64,000 nucleotides of DNA from Warburgia ugandensis (GCA_035236585.1 CP141136.1:57491136-57555135); one strand, 5' to 3'. Positions 47,576 through 60,447 are shown, counted from the first letter of the stretch. Numbers and translations are program-made. Notes: a model not told the origin generated them from the letters alone.

Positions 47576-47579
<4 letters not shown>
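44546..47579 (+). repeat. 3' LTR of element B
   Basis: 3,034 bp, TGTAATGACCTC...GGGTCATCA. TATA-like CCTATAAAAAC at 44868-44878; stem-loop at 47193-47223. It ends directly at a long GA microsatellite. Confidence 0.9.

Positions 47580-47638
<59 letters not shown>
47580..47638. repeat. (GA)n microsatellite at the element B junction
   Basis: About 29 AG units directly right of the 3' LTR. The left flank of element B (37535-37581) is also purine-rich. Confidence 0.95.
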
Positions 47639-47640
<2 letters not shown>

Positions 47641-50600
47641 GAGAGGAGACAGTTGCTGGCAAAGGCATGGATGCCATTGACTACGTGAAAACTGATAAAA
47701 AAAAGGGGGAAAATGTAATTTTCAGGTAGCCAATTTATAGGGAGCTGCCTGAAAAATTGATGGCTTGTATGAATGATCTGAATTAATCATTCTCTTCTTC
47801 ATGATCTCAAGATCAAAATGGCTTAACAATCGCTATGGTCGGGCAAGTAACGAAGGAGAATCGAGCTATTGAAGATGACGCCGAAGAGTGGTAGAAATAT
47901 GGCAATTAACAACTTTTCTTTGCATTTCCTGGCATCAAACAATGTCGAATTCCTACCAAATTTTACAAGAATGAAGATAAGACTCTAATCTGTAACTCCT
48001 TTTGAGGAATTTTAAATCTGATGAGAAATGGACTATCGGTGGAGATCGCATTGGTTACCTTCTCCAGCGACATCCAATCAACGCTGGTGATATGATGGAA
48101 TACTATGAAAATCATGCCCTAAGGGTATCTTGGAGTGATTTACACCTTGGAAGGGTCAAATCTTTGATCGAGGATCATCTGGTAGTCCAATTAGGATGCA
48201 TGTTAGATCAACGATCCATGAGATAAGATCATATGATCTGAATAGTCCATTGTGATCCTTGTGATGTGTAAATCAAGATACATATGAGATAGTTTGGTTC
48301 TGAGATTTTTGTAGGACAATCTAGCTTATCTTGATCAACAACTGAGATTGATCGATGATTTTGGTGTGGAATTGGATAGAGTTTGGTGACGCATCCCATT
48401 CAAATGAATTATTGAGATTATGTGAATAAGGTTATTGATCTATTCCTTAATTTGTGATTAATCAGGTGGAGAAATGTCATCGAATCAGTATGGACTTCTT
48501 TAGTCGGGCACATTCAAGGCAATCAATTGATAATCCAGCGTAGCGGATAGCTAGATGTCCTTTAGATGGATCTGCATGAGGTAGGATTATCATCCTAATC
48601 TCTTAATTTTATTAATTTAGCTATAATTATATAAGATTATGCATGAATTGCATATAATAGTACCCAAGTGGTCAATAAGAGAGCGATCAGACTATCAAAT
48701 CAAGATAAAAAATCACAGATATACACTAGAATTTAGATAAACATGAAATTAAACTGATTTTTGATAATTAAGGTTGGAATTAGTGATCTAATCATAAATT
48801 GAGGCTATAAGAATGATCCAACAGTTGGGTCTCCTCGAATTCCAATGACATGAAATGATTAAACCTTATGGATATTATTAAAATAAAGAAACATACACAT
48901 GATGGAAGGCCTGTAAGAGCATGATCATCATGATTGATGATGATCAATGACTAGATGAGTAATGGATGAGAAATTGCGAACAAGTGATTGACCTGGAATG
49001 TATTTATGACTTAATAGATACATCGATTGATATGCAATTGAAGCCATGGATTGTTTTAAGGATTTGAGATCTGTATTCAAAATAGGTGGAATTTAAGATA
49101 AAACTGCATGATTTATTTATATACTCATGATGTGATTTTGATACTTACATGGGATTTGAGTTGCATGAATCGTTTATAAAATATGATTATTGTCTTATAG
49201 GATACATATGATATTTATGACATAAATTATGAAATTAAAAGGATATGGTTTTGTATATGAAGGATTGTTATATTGTGATTATACCTTCGTGGATTAAAAT
49301 GTACACCATTCATTTAAAAAGGCATACTTTTAATTGTGCATGACATGTTTTATTACCATATGATTTTGATGTAAAAGCCATGTAGGCTTGATCTGGTACA
49401 AGGTACTAGCTATGTATATGATAAAATATTTTTTAGGGGTTGATATAAGACAGGCATGTAGCCCGATACTATTATTTTATATCCAAGCATGGAGGCCTTA
49501 GGATTTTGTTTTCAATAGGCTTGTTGCCTGAGGGATGCTATGATAGGAGGTGTATAAGGCCTGCCACCCACCCTATGAGATTATGAGATGATAGACACCC
49601 GCTCATAGATGGCACTCGGTAGGGGTTGGTATCATGGGTAGCCCACACTACCAGTTGGGTCCCCACCCATGTAGACGGATGATGAGTCTCCTATTTAGGT
49701 GTCGGTAGGGAGCAGCAGGCGATAGATCATGTGTTGGTTATCACTGCAGTATAACAATTCCTTGTATTCATGTACACTGTGTTGTTATCACGAGGGAGTG
49801 ATAGCACGTGTCTTTGATTTTCATGTGAGATTAGGGTGCTGTGACTACTAATGACTATATGGCATGGTGACATGCCTGGTATGAGCTCATGACCATTATG
49901 GATAGCTAGTGTTGATTAGAGACTGTGAGCCCCACATAGTAGGGGTGTGACCACTCATGATTATATTCACTAGTTTATGAGTTTAAGATTGCTTAACTCA
50001 TTTAAACTATTCAATATCTTTATTCATGATTTAAATTGTGGTTGGACATAATTTGGAAATTTTGGATTTGTTTAAGATGTTTATATCTATTTATAAAGTT
50101 TACTTGAGATACTGATTTGGATTTGGATATGATGTTTCGTGGTTCCATTTATTCATGATATTCATATGAAACGCTTTGAACATTATATCCTAAAGTCTTG
50201 GATTAATTCCAAATTAATCATGCAGGCTATTGATTATTAATGCATAATGTTTTGTGCATTGAAATGATTATGATATTGTGAAAGAAAATATTATATTTTG
50301 AATTGCATAAGCATGTTATTTCCCTACCAAGCATTGCTTGCTGAGGCATTGCATTATTATTGTAATGCCTCAGATATTGAGAGACAGACAGGACTGATGA
50401 GAAGCCAAACGAGTTGTTGATTGAGACATCTTAATTGAAGGTATGTTTTTAATTCTACTTGACTGTACATGCGCATCTGAATTATCTGGGCTTGATTATA
50501 TTGTTGTAGGGAATGTGGTTGTTGACTAGATGGGTCTTGAGGAAGTAAACTTATTTTGGAAATGTTTACTTGAAAAATGAAAATTTTATTTGAATTTTGA

Positions 50601-50723
50601 GACAATGGTTGATACTCAAGGTTTTTCTTAAAATGAAATTCATTGAAATTGTTTTTTTGTGTTTTGTTTTAAAAAATTGGGGCCCCACCTTTCAAAATGT
50701 TTTGGAAAACCCGGGTCGTCGCA
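47585..50723 (+). mobile_element. Old gypsy element, remainder of the 3' LTR
   Basis: Continues the LTR begun at 37,199. It has the family landmarks near its end: a GGGTAGCCCACACTACCAGT block (49648-49667), a stem-loop (50342-50372), GGTTGATACTCAAGG, GGGGCCCCACC, and an end CCCGGGTCGTCGCA at 50723. It shows no coding content. Confidence 0.65.
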
Positions 50724-50813
50724 AATGTAAATCACACATTTGTGAGAAATGCATTTGTAACAACCATTTCTCTCATGAACAACTAGTTCAAAAGACATTC
50801 GGGACATAATAAG

Positions 50814-50914
<101 letters not shown>

Positions 50915-52091
50915 GCCCTGTTCTACAATGAAAAAGTCCAATACCTTTATATTCCTTATTTTTGAAATATAATAGAATAAAATTGATTTATTTTGCAATG
51001 AGAAAGAGATAGAAAGGAAAGAAATAATAGCTTTGATGTTTTGAAGAGTGAAAGGTTTGATGCTCAAAGAGATAGAAAAAAAATTATTTAAAGTTTTAAT
51101 ATAGAGAGAGCGCATGGATAGAAGAGAGCAAGAGTTTGCAATTTTAACATAGAAAGATAGAAACCAGCAAGGAAGGGCAAAGAAAGAGATACAAGTTTGA
51201 TTATTTGCGAGGAATTGATAGTGAGAGAGAGAAGAAAAGCAATAACTATAGGGAAACAAATTTGGAGAGACGTTAGGAACAATACCCACTATGATAAATT
51301 GGCCAAAAGATGCTATCAGACTCTACATTGACCTAGGAGATATATCTTTGCCAAAACAGATGGGTTCCATCATTAGCAATTAGCATGATTAAAAATTAAG
51401 CCAGATTTATAGAAAAAATCACATGGACAAAATTTCACTTGCTTTAGACAGGTTTAATGATCTAGACCATTACACTTTCCTAATAATTGTCAATTTCAAT
51501 ATTTACTAAAAGGAAAATACCTATAATTATTCATCGAGATTCCCTACAATTTGCACAATCAAAAGATAAAATGTACATTGATCTCCTTTTCAAAATCCCA
51601 TCTTAAATCATAAAAATCTCTAAATTTGACTTCCTTTAGAAGTCTTCTAAGAAGAAACACTCTTCCAAAAATAAAGCTTTCTATTTTGAGAATAAAGAGC
51701 CTTTGTAGATGATGGATGTTTGAATCATAATCTTCTTTACTTTGGTTCCTTTAAGAATCTTCTTAGAAGAGAAACTATTCAATAGGAAAGTTCTTTATTT
51801 TGATTTCCTTCTAAAAGTCCACATACAACTTGTAGCTTTTTCTCGAAGGAAAACTTTCATCCATCCATCTTCACAATATCTAACTCCATCTAGAGGGACC
51901 ATATGGAGAACACTTGGTGTGTTAATCTAAATCTCCACCATTGATAGAATTTGAGAGTCTTGGGAGTTGCCACATAAAACATCAAGTGTTGCAACCACCC
52001 CTGATCCTCATGGTGATGAATAGAAATTTGCTAGCATGATAGTCTTCAATATAAATAGTAATCATTATTTTCTAGACAAGACCATTTCAAA

Positions 52092-52394
52092 CCTAATTGG
52101 ATCAAGTTAGAAACTATGTGAAAAATTCTACCTAAAAGTTAGTTGGAAAGATTAACACTGGCAATGGTTTTAGCTTCTGAATCCTTAACTTCCAAGGAGC
52201 TTTAATATGGATTATGGAAACATATCAACCTTGGGCATGCTACTTCAGCTTTATTTGGGAAGGTGAATTTATTTGAAACCTAACTGGAGTAGTTAGAACT
52301 TATTTGAAAAATCATCCAGGAAGTCAGTTGGAAAGATAAACAGGGGCAATGGATTCTACTTTTGAATCTTTTCCCCTAGGAAGCTCTAATATGG
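52092..52394. repeat. Tandem duplication of about 187 bp
   Basis: Two copies marked by AACCTAA(T/C)TGGA, AGT(T/C)AGTTGGAAAGAT, GGGGCAATGG-like and AGCT(T/C)TAATATGGA blocks. A similar, weaker duplication of about 115 bp lies at 51626-51800. Confidence 0.7.
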
Positions 52395-53410
52395 AAACTG
52401 GTCAAGTGTGGGTATGCTACTTTTTCTCTTATTTGAAGGTGAATTTCCTACTCTATTATAAGTATCCAATTTTTGTCTTGAGCATGAAATATATTCTTCT
52501 TTTTTTGGTTGCAACTATGTGCTTTTCTCCTCCTAAGAGGAGCGATATTCCACTCACATCCTCCTAATCTCCTCTCTCTCATTAGATATAGCTTGTGAGA
52601 TGGGTAGGAAAATAACCCTTCTTGAATTCAACCATCTACCATTACCTTATTAGTTTCCTAATATTAATCTAGCGGGGAAAGAGAATTCACCTAGTTAAGC
52701 AAAAGCTAAAAAGACTTCATCCACCAAACACACATCAAAACATCTCGAACGTAGAACCCCACCCCAACCCAAAATATACACTCAAAATCCAACTCAAACA
52801 ATCCAAAAGACCTAAACGTAGAGAACAAGAATGAAAATCCCTAATAATTTTCTCCCAAGCACAATAGTGGAAGAACAATAGTAACAAGCGGAGATAGTAA
52901 AACAGGAAATCTCATTATTTATAAAAGAAAAAGAAAAAGAAGAAAACAAGCAAATAGGAGATTCAAGATATGAATCAAATAGGAGATTGGTCTATCTCTC
53001 TTGGGTGAGCTAAATTGACGACAGAAAGAGGAATATCTTTTTTCATTTAGAAAAGAGGTAGAAGAGGACAATTTTCATTTACATTTAAACTAATTGGTAA
53101 CTAGCATAAGATAGAACGAACCTTCTCTTCATAATGTAGATGTAGATATTACTCTCACATGCTCATGTTGTATTTGGAATTACCAAGTATACTAAGTTAA
53201 TGTAACATCCCACGAAAAAAAGAAAAGAAAGAAAAAAAAAAAAAAACTAAAATGGTTTTAGCAGAGGGGACCGTATTTGATATGGGCACCCCTCACTTAA
53301 GGAACCCGATATAGACGTAGGGTTTGTTTCTTCTTAAACCCAGCAAACCAGAAAAGCCCGCGAAGAGGGAGATTCTGTGGGAAGAAGAAAGAGGAGAAAG
53401 AAGAATAAAG

Positions 53411-53463
53411 GGAAGAAGGAGAAGGAGAAGGAGAAGGAGAAGGAGAAGGAGAAGGGAAGGAGA
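53411..53463. repeat. (AAGGAG)n microsatellite in LTR C
   Basis: About seven units of GGAGAA/AAGGAG in a purine-rich part of the LTR. Confidence 0.9.
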
Positions 53464-54930
53464 AAAGGGGGACCGAGCTACTGGAGTTAATAGCATGCTA
53501 GCAAAACAGAGAAGGTGGGTTTTTGGGCCACCAGACTTCCAGGTAGTTGTTGGAGAAGATGACGGCTCGGATCGACGATCTGAGTTGGTCATTTTGTTCG
53601 GCTTAGAGAGGTGAGCAAAACCCCTAAGTTTAAGGGAAAATCTGAGATGATTTGGATTGCGAATCGAAGAGGAGATCATCACATACCTACGTTTGGAGGG
53701 TTTCTGATAGATTAAAGCCAATCCAACTCATTCCAGAGAGGGAAAAGCACATAAATGCATCTAGAAGGTGAGATCTATAAAACCCAACTTTTGATTTTTG
53801 GTATTTGATAAATTTGCATGTTTCTAACCTAGATCTGGGTTTGTGAATGAACCAACCATTTAATTCCTAATCTAAGAAGGACTTGATGTAGCCTAGATAA
53901 CATTAAATTTGCATATCTAGGCTAAGAACTAATCGGACAATCATAGTCGGCCAATCAGGTACTATTCACACAATAAATTCATGATGTCCGGTCGACGATC
54001 AGACACCTCAGATGAGTTCCTCGTCCTTAAAAATTATAGGATGACTAGAATTATATGAATTTGAAGTGAAAAAGATCAGATGATCTAGGTAGTCCGATCT
54101 GTCACTAATCAAACAGACACCTTGTGATGTCAGATCAATGATTAGAGGTCATAGATGGATTCCTGAACCTAGAATTAGCTTAGATATGATATAAAGTATA
54201 TAGAATTTGGATAAACTTATATAAAAAATTGGGTGATATAAAATGTTTATGATGCTCGTTCTGATTTAAGAATACAATTATGGGTTGTATTGGGGACTGT
54301 AGCATGAAAAATAACACCCAGCTCCAACCCAAGAGTTGATTTGGATAGGAATTAAGGTTTAAGACCACTGAACAGTGAAAGTGACTTACAGTCACTTAAG
54401 AAGAGTAGTGGATAGCCAATCCAGGGCCAATGGCATGGATTGGAAATCCAATAATTATTTGTCATTCAACTAGCTATCAATAAATAGCTAATGAAACACC
54501 CTTAACATAGAAATAAGCATTGTCACTTCACCTTGTGATGAATAGTACCAAGAGCTAACTTAGAGGAAACTTCCATGCTATGGAAGCTAAGAGAAGTTCT
54601 AGAATTGTATATCTAAATGCGTATTTGTATTGTTACAGAGGTGTGATTGATCAAGAGCACGTATGCAAACTAAAGAGATTATTTGCTTTAGAGAACCTGA
54701 AGATCTCCATTTGAGGTAGGTGGAATTAAGGTTGCTAAGATTTTCACTATATATGTATTTTTATATGAATTTCAAGTATTAAAATAAGTCTTTTTAGTTT
54801 ATGCGAAAAATAAGATGAATGCACATGCAAAAATTGAATCATGTTTAAAATGCTCATGTATAAGCACTTATTTTATATTATGATGCTTCAGTCCATTTGT
54901 TTGTTCATGACAAGACATGTTCTAGACTAG

Positions 54931-55342
54931 TAACTGTTGGTAGCCCATCTCCTAGCTAGAATAGATCCTTGAGGCATGACTGTGGGTAGCCATCTTTGCC
55001 AAAGAGGACAATATTGTGTCTATTGTGTACTTTGATCATAATAGGACGCCTTCAGAGGAGGTCGACTGTGGGTAGCCCATCTCCCTCCATATGAAACAAA
55101 TCCTTGACCGGTGATTATGAGTAGCCCATCTCCTGAGAAGAGGATAATATTATGACTGTAGCTAGTGACTGTGGGTAGCCCATCTCCTGGCACAAACATA
55201 AGCCATGACCGGTGACTGTGGGTAGCCCATCTCTTGATGGCTAATAGTATTCTGATGCGTTTTGAGGAGGTCGACTGTGGGTAGCCCATCTCCCTCCGTA
55301 TGATACAAGCTGTGACTAGTGACTGTGGGTAGCCCATCTCCC
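54931..55342. repeat. Interspersed minisatellite in LTR C
   Basis: Eight copies of the core GTGGGTAGCCCATCTCC (some degenerate), separated by variable spacers with a period of about 45-90 bp. Some spacers are shared, for example GAGGAGGTCGACT before two copies. Related LTRs have a single TAGCCCACAC-like motif at the corresponding place. Confidence 0.88.
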
Positions 55343-56246
55343 AAAAAATAGACTATAATGACATGTATTTGCGTACTTTGTGATTTAAGGAAAAGTTATT
55401 TTGGTATGGTGCATTCAGATTGCTTTCTTATTATTAGTCTGCTGAAATTATATCTCAAATGGATTTTTGTTATATGGAATGTATTATGAATTCATTATTG
55501 TGGTAAATACTTGACATATTTTAGACTACATTGTAACTGATTATAGTTTTGCATGATGCAATATGAACAATTGATTTATATGGTAAATTATGATTTATTT
55601 ATGTATAATTACATCTTATTCCAACTACACAAGCGATTGCTTGCTGACGCATTGCTTTGGTTTGCAATGCCTCAAATATAAAGAATAGAAGTAGGTCTTA
55701 TATGTTGACATTATTTCAAAATAGTGAGCTGTTTATTGACACAGCATGCCAATGAAAGCTTTGGAAAAATGCAGGTAAGAATTGGTTTATGCTTGAAGTA
55801 TTTTAATAGAAATGAGGAAGAGATTGTAATGTATGTAATTCTGGGAGTTTTGATAACTTATGTGACTAGGTTGCGACATGGAGGTTCTAGGTGTATTTTG
55901 TTTAAGAAATTTATTTTCATTCTGTTGGATGTATGAAAAGGAGACAGAGTTTCCAATTGTGTTTTAAAATTGTCAATGTATATTTATCAGGTACTTCACA
56001 ATGACATGCGTTAAATGTCATATGTCCAAAAAACAGAGGAAACTCTGTAGGATTTTTGGCAGAAATGAGTGCTCATTTGGTCGAGAATCCTTGTTTTGAG
56101 AAAAGAAAAAATGACACTCGTGGTTTTTCAAAGTGAATTTAAAAGAAAGGATTCTTCCGCTATTGTTTACTCTTTATAAATGATTTTTATTAGAGATCGA
56201 TCTCGTTATGTCATGGTCTTTTGTATTTAAAAAGTGTTAGAAAAAC

Positions 56247-59021
56247 CCGGGTGTAATATCCTTCATTTTTAGTATAAATTTAGAAATTTCTAAATAAATT
56301 AAATTAAAAATTTAGAGATGGAATTTTTTCCTGAAAACATAAGAATTTGAAAGTGCTCATCGATACGATTCCAACGCCACTAAGAACACGAAAAACGGAG
56401 CTCAAACGAGGGAGTTAGGAGCCGTTGAAGTTGTAAGGGCATTTTGGTCATTTAACAGAGACGTGTTACACAGGGGTCCAAATTGATAATGGCACCCCCG
56501 TCTTCCACATGTCTCTACCAGTTCCGGCGAAATCGCCTGAGAGATGTGGAAAGAGACGTGAGGGGAAGAGCTTCTCTTCCCCTAGGACTATAAGCCCTAT
56601 ATCTACCCTTCCTCAGGAGCCAAAATGCTCCACTTTGAGCGTTCCTCTAAGTTTTTGCTCAGAACCTTAGCCTTACAAAGATTGCAATTTTTCGGCGAGT
56701 GGAACCCCGGCAACACTAGCAACTCCAGCCAGACGCAAGGTAAGCCTTAAACCCTATTTTTCGTATTTATTAAATATTAAAAATTAATTAAAAAAGCATT
56801 TAAAAATCAGAAAATTGAATTTCCTGGGAAATCTGTGCACGCTACTGTTGGAGCATGATTTCACGGATGAAACCGTGTCTGTTTGAAAATCGCATCTTCC
56901 AACTAGTGCACATGAGACCCAAGATCAAACCCTTTAAATTTGGGAGAGATCCAACGGTGGGTTTCTCTAGAAAACGCAAAAACCAGTACTTAGGGATGTT
57001 TTTAGGAATGTGAGAAAAATTATTTAAAAAATATGGTTTTTGGAAAAATCAGTGCAAAAAGAGGGCATAAATGGATTCTAGAGGAAATTCTGAGAAAAAC
57101 GGAGCAAAAATCACGCAAAACGGAGCTCTGTAGCTCCGTCGGAGACAACCGGAATCCAGTTGTCTTCTCCAGCGGCGCTGACGCCAGGACGCCCCGACGG
57201 AGACGTGCGACGAACGCAGGTCTTTGCGCATGCATGCAGCGGTCACATGTGAGGAGCTCCTGCGCGGGCTGCCACATTTGATCGGGACGCGCAGCTTCCT
57301 GGCGACCGTGATGCACGTCAGCCTCATTTTATGTATGTTTTCACTAAAATTTGATTTCTGAGAGCTATAGGAGTCCAAATCACGATCTGAAAGAGGTGCT
57401 GTGACTGTATCGATGAAGCAGACTTAGATTTAACTTAAAAAATTATAAATGACCTCTTTTAATTTAGAAAATTTTTAAAATATTGATGTGACTTATACAT
57501 GTACACTTGAACATACTAGTTAAAGGGAGTTATTAGCAAGCTAGTGGTCTTACATTGAGATAGGTGACGATAATTAATGCTTTGCCTTAATTTTTAAACC
57601 ATGTTTAAACATAGCATCATGTGTGATTGTGTTTTAAATTGCAATTATCATTTAGCGTGTATTTCATGCGACTTTGAGTACATTATGATTATTCCAAATT
57701 GAAATCTTTTATTGAATAAACTTATTTCAAATAATTTTATAAGCATGATGTTAATTAGTTATGCTTAAATAGAGACTTATTTATTATTATATATAGGAAA
57801 TGCATGGATTTACATGGAAATAAGAACAAGGGCTTATTAGCTGGTCCTTTTATAGGCTAACCCCAGAATAAGGGGCATGTCTTAGGGATTGCGAGCTATA
57901 AGTACTCTTGAGTTTTAGCATATACATATGATTTTCCTGTTTTATATTTGATGACGGGTGCTCTTGCTCGGTGGGCGTCATGCTAGGAGGGATAGGGCCG
58001 GCCACCCACCCTCCGAGATTATGATGTGATGATTTTGTGATATGATAGACACCTGCCCATAGATGGTATTCAGTAGGGGTTTGGTAACATGGATAGTCCA
58101 CACTACAGGTCTGAGCCTTTCCATGAGGACAGACGCTAAGTCTCCCGTTATGGTGTCGATGGAGAGAGGCGGTGGTTGATACCCATGGAGGGTTGTCACT
58201 GCAGCATGATGACCCATATTCTTGTTATGTGTGCATGTATGATGAGCATGGTTATGGATGGTATGCCTGGGTGTGACGACACTCAGAGGTTGGCTATGAG
58301 TACTCCTGATTAGTGATGTTAGTGCGATGTTGTGAGACCCATTACCTTAGGGTGCCCTTATTATTATTGTATGCTCATTTACATTGATTTATGTCACGTT
58401 TTGACTCTATGAAATGCATGTTTTAGCATATGAAATAAATTGACATTTATTTGGACATGACATTATGATACTGTTATTTTCAAAAATGATAGACTTTTCA
58501 TCAGTGCTGTTAATTATTTCTTTCATTTATTACATTAATTGTCTATGTACCTACACAAGCGATAGCTTGCTGAGGCATTGCTTTGTTTTGCAATGCCTTA
58601 GATCTCGAGTGTGACATCAAGAAAGGAAAAGCTGTTGAGAAACTGTGAGAGCTACTGAAGATCTTTTTCCTATAGTTTTAGACAGTGATGTAAGTCATTA
58701 AAACAATATTGTCATTTGGATTTAATTATGGATTGCATACTTTATGTTTTGGATTTGATTGAGATGTTTGGACATATGCTGGACATTTACATGGGATGTT
58801 ATGATGGATAGACCCTAGGCTATATTAATATTGTTTTGGACATTTATTTGATTTAAAATAAAGGCGCCGATTTTTAACAATGATTGATACGAGTATTGTT
58901 TTATTTATATGTATGCCGTTTTGAGAAAGGAAAAATAACACCCGAAGTTTTAAGATATGTTTTAGCAAACGGTTAAATAAAACTTTTCTCATGGGATCCC
59001 AAATGCTCTTATTTAAAATGA

Positions 59022-59061
<40 letters not shown>

Positions 59062-59098
59062 TATATAATGTCTTAAAAATCCAGGGTGTTACACCAGG
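56247..59098 (+). mobile_element. Solo LTR D (gypsy) nested in LTR C
   Basis: 56252-59093, TGTAATATCC...GGGTGTTACA, 2.84 kb. Target duplications CCGGG (56247-56251) and CCAGG (59094-59098) differ at one base. It is inserted eight bases from the end of LTR C. It has the same landmark order as the other LTRs, including the stem-loop at 58571-58600, and carries an ATT/AT microsatellite (59022-59068). Confidence 0.88.
59022..59068. repeat. (ATT)n(AT)n microsatellite in LTR D
   Basis: About ten ATT units followed by about seven AT units. Confidence 0.9.
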
Positions 59099-59325
59099 TC
59101 ATCACAGTTAAGGCCACACATGTTATTTTATAATGCACTATTATGTATATCAGTCATAAAAAATAAGTTTTTAGTATAAAATATCCAGATTGCACAATAG
59201 GGATAGTTGTTATGTGCATCTTAATTTGTCTGGGACAAGTACTTTCCTAGCAACTGTCTTTGTTCCCAAATATCAACTTACATACTCAAACTCCATGATT
59301 TAAGGCTAGGATCCTTCCATTGTTT

Positions 59326-59326
<1 letters not shown>

Positions 59327-59373
<47 letters not shown>
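59327..59373. repeat. (AC)n microsatellite
   Basis: About 23 AC units, 25 bp left of a MITE. Confidence 0.95.
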
Positions 59374-59375
<2 letters not shown>

Positions 59376-59394
59376 ATTATATGCCATGTATGTG

Positions 59395-59811
59395 TGTAGG
59401 TATGAGAAATGACAAATCCAAGTCAATGAGATTTGGAGTGAGATTTGGACTTGTTATAATTTGAGTGGCTACTTAACTTTTACTTGCTTTTTTTTATAGA
59501 TCTAATATGTTCACCATGTCATAATGGCTTAAATGTACTAAGTACCAAATTTTATGCCCATTAGATAATTCATCTCATATTTTTAAAGTACAGCCATAGT
59601 TTACTTACGTGTCTTAAGTTTAAAAATATAAGAAAAACATAGGATAAAGTATCTAACAAAGTGTTAAAATTTGTTACTTAACCTATCTAAGCCATTCATG
59701 ATATGATAAACAATTTAGATCTAAAAATTGGTAGTTAGAGACAAGTAAAGTGGCACTTGGACTATAACAAATCCAGGTCACAATAGAATTTATCATTCCA
59801 CATGTATATAT
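59395..59811. mobile_element. MULE-type MITE with long arms
   Basis: Foldback element 59404-59802. The left end GAGAAATGACAAATCCAAGT pairs with the inverted right end GTGGAATGATAAATTC. Arms of about 160 bp pair across shared blocks such as ATAGATCTAA/TTAGATCTAA and ATAATGGCTTA/GAATGGCTTA. Flanking 9-mers TGTAGGTAT and TGTATATAT agree at seven of nine positions. Its terminus is the same as in the MITE at 12375-12510. Non-coding. Confidence 0.65.
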
Positions 59812-60153
59812 TTCCTATGTAATATAATTCTAGTGTAGATGCAACAAAATGAACCTTAGTAAAATTGATGTACTTTTGAGAATACAATAAGCATGCATGA
59901 AGCATGACAAATAAAATAATGTTCAACCACACAACAAGGTAATGTCCAATTTTATGATAACTTCCATTTCCCAGAGTGTTCTTTCCGTTCTAATTTCTAC
60001 ATGGCAACAAAGTAACTTCTGAATATGAGATTTTGGTTTGAGAAAATTGCACTAGCTTTGTCAATTGCACAAAAGAAGTACCAAAGATTTATGATGTCTT
60101 GTGCTTAACATTTTCTCTTGATTGTTTGAGAATGATGCTACATCTCCGTTTAG

Positions 60154-60447
60154 TTGGTGCAGGCAATTAGATTTACATTGATAGCTTCACATGGTATATG
60201 GCTTGTGCCAGCCCAAGCAATACATAAGTGTGTGGGGATGCAATTTTTAAGCATGGAAAAATGGAGTAACCACATAACTACAACTACACTTGGTGTTGAT
60301 GGGACCATATACCAGCATGAGATATTAGAAGTGATCAATGATTTGAGTGGTGCTTCAAAGGCGCTTTACGGTAGAATATGTCATAGAATGCAAAGGAGAG
60401 AAAATACTATGTCCTTTAGAAAGACATGCATGGTACAAAGGTGTTAA
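60154..60447 (+). other. Coding-like fragment, unrecognised
   Basis: A plus-strand frame with protein-like composition and a possible splice acceptor (TTGGTGCAG, ending at 60163) includes FTLIASHGIWLVPAQAIHKC, GVDGTIYQHEILEVINDLSG and SKALYGRICHRMQ. I do not recognise the family. It could be an exon of an unseen gene, a captured gene piece in a transposon, or chance. No neighbouring exons were found. Confidence 0.3.

Larger units (their letters stand above)
37577..47584 (+). mobile_element. Gypsy element B, full length, badly broken
   Basis: 5' LTR 37582-40573, primer binding site 40576-40590 (TGGTATCAAAGCAGG, initiator tRNA-Met type), internal region 40574-44545, purine tract 44530-44545, 3' LTR 44546-47579. 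Flanking 5-mers GAAAG and GAGAG are compatible with a target duplication but lie in GA-rich DNA. Internal traces: gag zinc-knuckle-like region near 42,230-42,310, protease near 42,480-42,560, RT near 43,080-43,450. No frame is open; tens of breaks. LTRs differ by roughly 10% over the first 340 bp by eye, so it is older than the Tekay-like element. It lies within the 3' LTR of the old element. Confidence 0.85.
53196..59111 (+). mobile_element. Solo LTR C (gypsy), split by a second solo LTR
   Basis: Begins TGTAACATCC at 53201 and runs to 56251, resuming at 59099 to end GTCATCACA at 59106. Perfect 5-bp duplications GTTAA lie at 53196-53200 and 59107-59111. Without the nested LTR it is about 3.06 kb. 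No primer binding site or genes. Contains an AAGGAG-type microsatellite (53411-53463), a minisatellite (54931-55342) and a stem-loop (55645-55674). Confidence 0.88.

Noticed and set aside
53293-53721. 142-codon minus-strand frame and 96-codon plus-strand frame with R or L runs
   Set aside because: Made by the AAGGAG microsatellite inside LTR C.
54931-55342. CRISPR-like repeat-spacer array
   Set aside because: Plant nuclear DNA; cores are irregularly spaced, degenerate, some spacers are repeated, and the array lies inside an LTR.
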